From Anaerolineales bacterium (lineage in GTDB: Bacteria; Chloroflexota; Anaerolineae; Promineifilales; Promineifilaceae): 37,831 nt of DNA. Below, piece after piece: positions 33,417 to 37,831 of the stretch. Position numbers and translations under genes: made by a program. Under the pieces are notes generated by a model. That model saw nothing but the letters and a program-made list of their open reading frames with translations, ran no database searches and had not been told where the DNA came from. The stretch covers positions 1-37,831 of the forward strand of contig WTJY01000470.1 of assembly GCA_011524645.1 (NCBI GenBank). Direction: 5' to 3'. Every line of letters starts with the position of its first letter. Position 1 is the first letter of the stretch.

Positions 33417-34154
33417 TTATGTGTTTTTGGCTTGTTGGACGAGGGTGTTGAAGAGATTTTGCTGGCTGGGATCGGTTTTGGCCGATTTTTCGGGGTGCCA
33501 TTGGACTGCGACGAGCCACGGGTGATCAGATAATTCGAGTGCTTCGATGATGCCGTCGGGGGCGACCGCTGTGATGTTGAGTCCGGCCGCGACCGTTTCG
33601 ACCGCTTGATGATGGCCGGAAAATGTATGGGCTTGGGATTGTCCCATCGCTTGAGCGAGTGCGCTTTCGGGGGTGCTGTTGATTTCTTGAATGGTCCAGA
33701 ACCCTTGTTCATTCCGATGAATGTCACGTTCACGGATATCGGGAATGTGTTCGTGGAGTCGGCCGCCGAGCGCGATATTGAGAACTTGGAAGCCTCGGCA
33801 GATGCAAAGGGTGGGCTGTTGCTCTTCTTGCGCAAGATATTGGGCGAGCGCGAGTTCTGTTTTGTCTCGTTCTGAATCCAGCTTGGTTAAACTGGGATGG
33901 CTCGGATCGCCACCATAGTGGGATGGGTTGACGTCACAGCCACCGATGATAACGATACCATCTGTCACATCGAGCCACCGTTTCCAGCTGGGTTCTCCCG
34001 GTGGGAGCAAAATGGGAACGCCGCCTGCGTGACGGACCGCATCGACATAATCGGCCGGTATCGCATAATATTGATCATAATAGCCATTGCCGGTAACGTG
34101 TTGTTCATAACGGCCGTAGGTTGTCAGGCCGATGATAGGTGGGGTTTGAGACAT
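33417..34154 (-). CDS. class I glutamine amidotransferase-like gamma-glutamyl hydrolase (PuuD/peptidase C26 type)
   Basis: 245 residues from ATG 34154 (MSQTPPIIGLTTYGR). The GTG frame start 23 codons earlier has no ribosome site. The catalytic triad is in place: nucleophile Cys119 in LCICRGFQVLNIALGG, and His220 and Glu222 in AVQWHPE. IIGGCDVNPSHYG (about 69-81) is the oxyanion-side motif of this family. PuuD hydrolyses gamma-glutamyl-GABA; relatives cleave folylpolyglutamate or other gamma-glutamyl amides. Its position upstream of gshA-gshB on the same strand suggests a gamma-glutamyl peptide substrate, but the sequence alone does not prove this. Confidence 0.88.
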   Translation of the reverse strand: MSQTPPIIGLTTYGRYEQHVTGNGYYDQYYAIPADYVDAVRHAGGVPILLPPGEPSWKRWLDVTDGIVIIGGCDVNPSHYGGDPSHPSLTKLDSERDKTELALAQYLAQEEQQPTLCICRGFQVLNIALGGRLHEHIPDIRERDIHRNEQGFWTIQEINSTPESALAQAMGQSQAHTFSGHHQAVETVAAGLNITAVAPDGIIEALELSDHPWLVAVQWHPEKSAKTDPSQQNLFNTLVQQAKNT

Positions 34155-34320
34155 AAGTTTAATTTGTGAACGGGGATGATAGATTTGTGATAATGGGTTC
34201 GCTTGTGGCTCGCTTCCTATCACTTAAATTCTCGATTATAGCGTGGGACGCCTACTGTCTGACAAGGTTAAAAACTATTTTCATACCAAATTTACCAAAT
34301 CAGGTTTGGCTTGAGCAGGA

Positions 34321-34332
34321 TATAATGGGGGC
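34321..34332 (+). promoter_or_regulatory. -10 element giving a possibly leaderless transcript
   Basis: A perfect TATAAT (34321-34326) ends 6 bp before ATG 34333, which would put the transcript start at the start codon itself. No good -35 is present, and no properly spaced Shine-Dalgarno exists. Confidence 0.35.
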
Positions 34333-35541
34333 ATGGAACAATTATATTCACATCAAAGACGATTTTATCCCTATTTATTTGGCGGTGCGCTGTGGTTCGC
34401 ATGGTTGTTGAGCCTGTTTTTGGGTGGAAATAATGTCGATATGGCGGGGCAAGTGGTTGGGACCGACTATTTGATGTTTTACACGGCTGGACAAACGCTG
34501 GCGGATGGTGCGACCGAAGATCTTTACGATTTTGTGGCGCAGAGTGAGCGACAGCAGGCGATTATCGGGCCTGCGCTAGAGGATTTCTTCGCTTATATCA
34601 ATTTGCCGTTTTTAGCATGGTTATATGTCCCATTTTCGGCCGTGCCCTATGTATGGAGCTTTGTGCTTTGGAGCTTGTTAGGGTTGCTGATTCTGTGGCT
34701 TTGCCTGAAAGGGTTGGGCAAAGGTGATGCTTGGCCCTTGGCCTTAACTTTTGTTCCGGTTTTTTCGACGATTAGTTTTGGGCAAAACGCTTTTCTGAGT
34801 TTGGGTCTGTTGACCGCTGTTTACCTGCTTTGGCGCAAAGATCAAAAAGTGGCGGCCGGTTTGGTGTTGGCCCTTTTGGTGTATAAGCCGCAACTGGTTT
34901 TAGGTGTTGGCTTTCTTTGGTTGCTTAACTGGCGACAAGATTGGAAAGCTTTGGTCGCCTTTTGGGCCGGAGAGGTCGGTTTGATCGCTTTAACGGCGAC
35001 GGTAATGCCGGAGGCGCTCGCCGCTTATGCTGTTTTGACCCAAGAGACATTGCCTGTGTTAGCGAGTTTAGAGCAGTTTCCTGTGTGGCATATGCATCAT
35101 ATTCGTGGGTTTTGGCAGTTGCTATTCCCCTCGCTTGTTGCGGATGGGCTGTGGCTTTTCGGTAATTTGATGGCTTTGTGGCTGTTTTGGCGGTTGTGGC
35201 GTGGTGGAAACCATGATGTTGAAGGGGTTCGTTTAGAGGCACGGCCGTTTTGGTTTGCTTGGGCGATTTTGATTACGTTATGGACCACGCCCCATGCGAT
35301 GGTTTATGATTGGTCCCTTTTGCTGATTCCGGCCGTGTTGCTTTGGGAATGGGATGGGGGATTTCGGCCGTTGTTACGCCGCCTGATGATTGTCGGGTGG
35401 TTGGTTTATTTAATCAGCGGGCCACTGACGGCCGGACAACTGGCTATCTTGCCGGTTGCGGTGCAGATTAGCCCCTTATTTTTCGCTTGGGCTTTGTGGA
35501 GCTTGTGGCAACAATCCCAATCCTGCTCGCTGGTCCGCTAA
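34333..35541 (+). CDS. GT87/DUF2029-type polytopic membrane glycosyltransferase
   Basis: 402 residues with about ten hydrophobic helices. After the first helix comes a long loop with the typical VGTDYLMFYTAGQTLADG pattern, where acidic residues near the membrane are catalytic in C-fold glycosyltransferases. The central sequence VAAGLVLALLVYKPQLVLG matches the conserved K-P motif of the GT87 (alpha-mannosyltransferase) family. Such enzymes use polyprenyl-phosphate mannose to build cell-envelope glycans. Nothing nearby identifies the acceptor. The start lies 6 bp behind a perfect -10, so the mRNA may be leaderless. Confidence 0.8.
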   Translation: MEQLYSHQRRFYPYLFGGALWFAWLLSLFLGGNNVDMAGQVVGTDYLMFYTAGQTLADGATEDLYDFVAQSERQQAIIGPALEDFFAYINLPFLAWLYVPFSAVPYVWSFVLWSLLGLLILWLCLKGLGKGDAWPLALTFVPVFSTISFGQNAFLSLGLLTAVYLLWRKDQKVAAGLVLALLVYKPQLVLGVGFLWLLNWRQDWKALVAFWAGEVGLIALTATVMPEALAAYAVLTQETLPVLASLEQFPVWHMHHIRGFWQLLFPSLVADGLWLFGNLMALWLFWRLWRGGNHDVEGVRLEARPFWFAWAILITLWTTPHAMVYDWSLLLIPAVLLWEWDGGFRPLLRRLMIVGWLVYLISGPLTAGQLAILPVAVQISPLFFAWALWSLWQQSQSCSLVR

Positions 35542-35640
35542 TTATTACGCAATCATTACGCCGCTAAATTCCCGTAAGCGTTGTCTGTGATGATTCATCT
35601 ATAAAACATAGAATTAAACAATTAGGAGTACAAACCAATC

Positions 35641-36300
35641 ATGACTAAAAGAAATATTATTATCGGTGTGATCGCCCTCGGTTTATTACTTTCGCCACTG
35701 GTATGGTGGCTGGCTTCGCCGCTGTGGCGCACCGATGCGGTGGATGAAGAATTTCCTTTTGCGGTCCCCTCGGCGGCCGAGATCGAAGATATGACGGCCG
35801 AAGAAGCGGAAACTGTCGCCAATGAACTGGCTGATAAAGCGATGGAAATGGTGGATGAAATGAGCGATGAGCAAATGGATCAGCTCGAAGAACAGATTTC
35901 TGAAATATCGACCATGATGGAAGATAAAGAAATGGAAGAAGAGATGCCTGAAGCGGCGGCCGATGAATGGGTTTTGACTGCGCAAGGGAATTTCCAAGAT
36001 GCGGACCCCTCCCATCGCGGGTCTGGTGTGGCTGCGATTTTCACCCAAGGGGAACAGAGCATTTTGCGGTTAGAAGATTTTATGGTGACCAATGGACCTG
36101 ATTTGCATGTATTGTTGGTGGAAAATGTGAATGGCACTCGCAGTAGCGAATTTGGAGAGTATGTTGATTTGGGCCAGTTGAAAGGGAATGTGGGGAATCA
36201 GAACTATGAAATTCCGGCCGATATCGATTTGTCGAAATATAGTGGGGTGATTATTTACTGTATGCCGTTTCATGTGGTGTTTGCCACGGCCGGATTTTAG
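35641..36300 (+). CDS. membrane-anchored DM13-domain protein with Met-rich acidic linker
   Basis: 219 residues. One N-terminal membrane helix (about 6-26, IIIGVIALGLLLSPLVWWLA) acts as a signal anchor. It is followed by an acidic linker (about 33-106) full of Glu, Asp and Met (KAMEMVDEM, DEQMDQLEEQ, MMEDKEMEEEMPE). A DM13 domain follows (about 108-219) with the diagnostic VIIYCMPFHVVFATA end. Cys207 is the conserved family cysteine, proposed to act in redox or electron transfer. The clustered methionines could bind a soft metal such as copper (inference). AGGAG lies upstream of the ATG. Confidence 0.85.
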   Translation: MTKRNIIIGVIALGLLLSPLVWWLASPLWRTDAVDEEFPFAVPSAAEIEDMTAEEAETVANELADKAMEMVDEMSDEQMDQLEEQISEISTMMEDKEMEEEMPEAAADEWVLTAQGNFQDADPSHRGSGVAAIFTQGEQSILRLEDFMVTNGPDLHVLLVENVNGTRSSEFGEYVDLGQLKGNVGNQNYEIPADIDLSKYSGVIIYCMPFHVVFATAGF

Positions 36301-36470
36301 ATGGTCTGGGACTAAAAAAGAGAAAGAGACGCTTCGCTTAGAGCGAGAGGATATTCATGCTGCGATACCAATCGTTGACCTGCAAAACCGATCCCTCTTA
36401 CGCTTGACTAAAATTTGACACCTGTATAGATATAGTATCGAAAAATCATAACTGTTCAGTAGCTTTCTTG
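36301..36470. other. intergenic region after the DM13 gene
   Basis: No ORF is supported. A promoter-like TTGACT-17-TAGATA (about 36402-36430) points at the repeat beyond it and has no gene downstream, so it is not called as a promoter. Confidence 0.35.
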
Positions 36471-36540
36471 GCTCCCCTCTCCCTTGAGGGAGAGGGGATA
36501 TTTATTTAAATCCACCTCCCCCACCCCCTCCTGATAGGAG
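36471..36540 (-). repeat. dispersed palindromic intergenic repeat, copy B
   Basis: Read on the - strand it repeats the beginning (CCTATCAGGAG and G-rich tract) and the terminal hairpin (CCCCTCTCCCT-CA-AGGGAGAGGGG) of copy A at 42-101. The central 15 or so bases differ. It lies between convergent genes and may also act as a bidirectional transcription stop. Confidence 0.6.
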
Positions 36541-36584
36541 GGGAGCAAATCCAGTTAGACGGTTGCTGCATACCCAGACTACAT

Positions 36585-37532
36585 TTAAGCTTTGGTCCAG
36601 CGGCTAGGAATGTCTACATAGGTGCGATCCTGCTCGACACAGCTTTCCATGTCCTCGGTTTGATAGATAAAGGTGCGCCCTTGCTTGCTGGTAAAACCGG
36701 CCGGATTTCCATCTTTGTCGATGGCAACTAAATTCATGACGGCGATATAAGGACCGCTGAGATCACGTAAATCCTCCATGACTCGCTGGGCGGCCTCTGT
36801 GACCGATTGCCCCATCTTCATGTAGAAAACAAGGCTGTGGGCGGTGCAAGCCCGAATCGCCATTTCTCCCATACCGGTACACGCGGCCGCTCCGTATCGA
36901 TTATCGGCGTAGTTGCCCGCGCCAATGATGGGTGAATCGCCAACACGGCCGGGGTATTTCCATGCCCAGCCGCTGGTGCTAACGGCTGAGGCGATGTCCC
37001 CATTTTTGTCTTGAGCGATAAAGTTAACTGTTCCGTAGGTGCGTTCCGGATCTGTCGCCATTTTGACCCAGTCCCAGAGTTCGATGTCGGTTTGAAGTTT
37101 GGCGATCTTTTCGGCCGACATGCCACCGGCTGTGAGTAAATTTTTGCGGATCGCTTCGATTTCAGGGGAAACCATTTGCTCATCACGGGCCAGCCCCATC
37201 TCGGCTGCAAATCGTTCGGCCCCTTCACCGGCGAGGAGAGCATGGGGGAGTTTATCCATGACTTTGCGGGCGACCGTAATGGCGGCGGGGACATTTTTCA
37301 TGGCGGCGACCGCACCACTTTCGAGGGTCCGGCCGTTCATGATTGAGGCGTCGAGTTCGAGATCACCCAAGATATTGGGGTAACCGTTACGGCCGACTGT
37401 GTGATCTTGTAAATTGTCTTCAACGAGGCGGGTGGCGGCTTCCACCGCTTCGATGGCGGTGCCGCCCGATTTAAGGATGTCTATTGCTGTTTGGATGCCA
37501 ACACGGCCGTTGGCGCTTGCGACTACGATCAT
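36585..37532 (-). CDS. isoaspartyl peptidase / N4-aspartylglucosaminidase family (Ntn hydrolase)
   Basis: 315 residues. The autoproteolytic site and nucleophile Thr168 are seen in RTYGTVNFIAQDKNGDIASA. It is followed by STSGWAWKYPGRVGDSPIIG and AGNYADNRYGAAACTGMGE, the substrate-binding arginine and TGxGE elements of the plant-type asparaginase superfamily. The precursor should cleave itself before Thr168 into alpha and beta subunits. It has no signal peptide, unlike the secreted aspartylglucosaminidases, so a cytosolic role in degrading isoaspartyl dipeptides, asparagine or glycoasparagine is likely. The exact substrate is not readable. It stands alone. No clear Shine-Dalgarno precedes the ATG. 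Confidence 0.92.
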   Translation of the reverse strand: MIVVASANGRVGIQTAIDILKSGGTAIEAVEAATRLVEDNLQDHTVGRNGYPNILGDLELDASIMNGRTLESGAVAAMKNVPAAITVARKVMDKLPHALLAGEGAERFAAEMGLARDEQMVSPEIEAIRKNLLTAGGMSAEKIAKLQTDIELWDWVKMATDPERTYGTVNFIAQDKNGDIASAVSTSGWAWKYPGRVGDSPIIGAGNYADNRYGAAACTGMGEMAIRACTAHSLVFYMKMGQSVTEAAQRVMEDLRDLSGPYIAVMNLVAIDKDGNPAGFTSKQGRTFIYQTEDMESCVEQDRTYVDIPSRWTKA

Positions 37533-37542
37533 AAGGTTTTGG

Positions 37543-37577
37543 TTGTTAGGGGCTAGGGGCTAGGCACTCGCCACGAG
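37543..37577. repeat. heptanucleotide tandem repeat upstream of the Ntn hydrolase gene
   Basis: Fixed-phase 7-mers TTGTTAG, GGGCTAG, GGGCTAG, GCACTCG and CCACGAG directly upstream of the start codon of the - strand gene. Confidence 0.5.
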
Positions 37578-37654
37578 CCTTGGTTTGTGTTGAATTGATT
37601 GATAGTGCCTTGTTTGCGAATAATATAATGTTCTGAGTGAGATGCAATCAATAA

Positions 37655-37831
37655 TCGGTTTAGGGGGCATTGATGCCCCCCTGCACATCAGTGGGGGTCA
37701 GGGCGATTCAATAAAATTAACTTTTGGGATTTAGATTGGCTTTACAATTCCACCCCCACCCTAAATCCCCAATGCCATTAAGTTAAGCGTAATGTACGTT
37801 GTTTCTACGGCTCATCCCCCCACCCCAACCC
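37655..37831. repeat. C/G-tract palindromic intergenic repeat at the window edge (partial)
   Basis: It contains a hairpin GGGGGCA-TTGA-TGCCCCC (37663-37680). A related inverted motif follows (GGTTTAGGGGGCATTG against CCCTAAATCCCCAATGCC at about 37759). It ends in CCCCCCACCCCAACCC, which resembles the G-rich part of repeat copies A and B on the other strand. It is cut by the window end, so its extent is unknown. No gene is seen here. Confidence 0.35.

Noticed and set aside
34155-34223. GTG start adding 23 residues to the amidotransferase-like protein
   Set aside because: No ribosome site, and the family begins at MSQTPPIIGL.
36402-36430. TTGACT-17-TAGATA promoter-like pair after the DM13 gene
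   Set aside because: No gene lies downstream on that strand; AT-rich spacers produce such matches by chance.

Overview
The window looks like part of the chromosome of a free-living bacterium of moderate GC content. The best guess is Chloroflexota (Anaerolineae-like). This rests on the style of the S4, FabF, PurB and Rel proteins, a MoaD-MoaE fusion, YtxH and ABC-class predicted ATPase genes, and a large SdrD-B/GEVED secreted protein. No rRNA or tRNA is present to confirm it, so the assignment is inference. There is no prophage, CRISPR array, plasmid function or intact insertion sequence. Most genes are housekeeping.

Layout. 1-396: intergenic, with one copy of a dispersed palindromic repeat and a possible membrane-gene remnant. 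397-5988 (+): soluble hybrid histidine kinase, MBL-fold hydrolase, moaC, fused moaD-moaE, fabF. 6158-9420 (-): Rel-type (p)ppGpp enzyme, YtxH protein, small two-helix membrane protein. 9565-12349: a wax-ester synthase/diacylglycerol acyltransferase with a C-terminal SCP2 domain converges with a 3-hydroxyacyl-CoA dehydrogenase-like gene. 12350-12688: a MITE-like element. 12689-16211 (-): purB, a tiny very basic protein, guaB. 16308-18824 (-): an alkaline-phosphatase-superfamily 'sulfatase' followed by lgt. 18975-19676 (-): orphan OmpR-type response regulator. 19970-21438 (+): TetR regulator and EamA exporter. 21515-23230 (-): predicted ABC-class ATPase. 23665-27906 (+): 1413-residue secreted protein. 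28102-30452 (+): ybaB, recR, msrA, rpsD. 30763-34154 (-): class I glutamine amidotransferase-like hydrolase, gshA, gshB. 34333-36300 (+): GT87-like membrane mannosyltransferase and a DM13 lipoprotein-like protein. 36585-37532 (-): isoaspartyl peptidase/aspartylglucosaminidase family.

How the genes fit together. moaC and moaDE supply molybdopterin synthesis. purB and guaB supply purines. ybaB-recR is the usual recombination-repair pair. gshA-gshB make glutathione, with a gamma-glutamyl hydrolase candidate just upstream that could turn over gamma-glutamyl compounds. msrA adds thiol-based oxidative repair.

The most interesting signals are mostly non-coding. (1) The rpsD 5' leader has its own promoter, an intrinsic terminator inside the leader, and two crossing helices that could form a pseudoknot next to the Shine-Dalgarno. 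(2) The palindrome CGGCCG is extremely over-represented (22 hand-counted copies in 397-4615, about one expected) and also builds terminator stems. (3) Degenerate heptanucleotide tandem repeats sit at five gene borders and overlap two stop codons. (4) A MITE-like element has a candidate 9-bp target duplication. (5) The Rel protein has lost the acidic pair of its hydrolase site.
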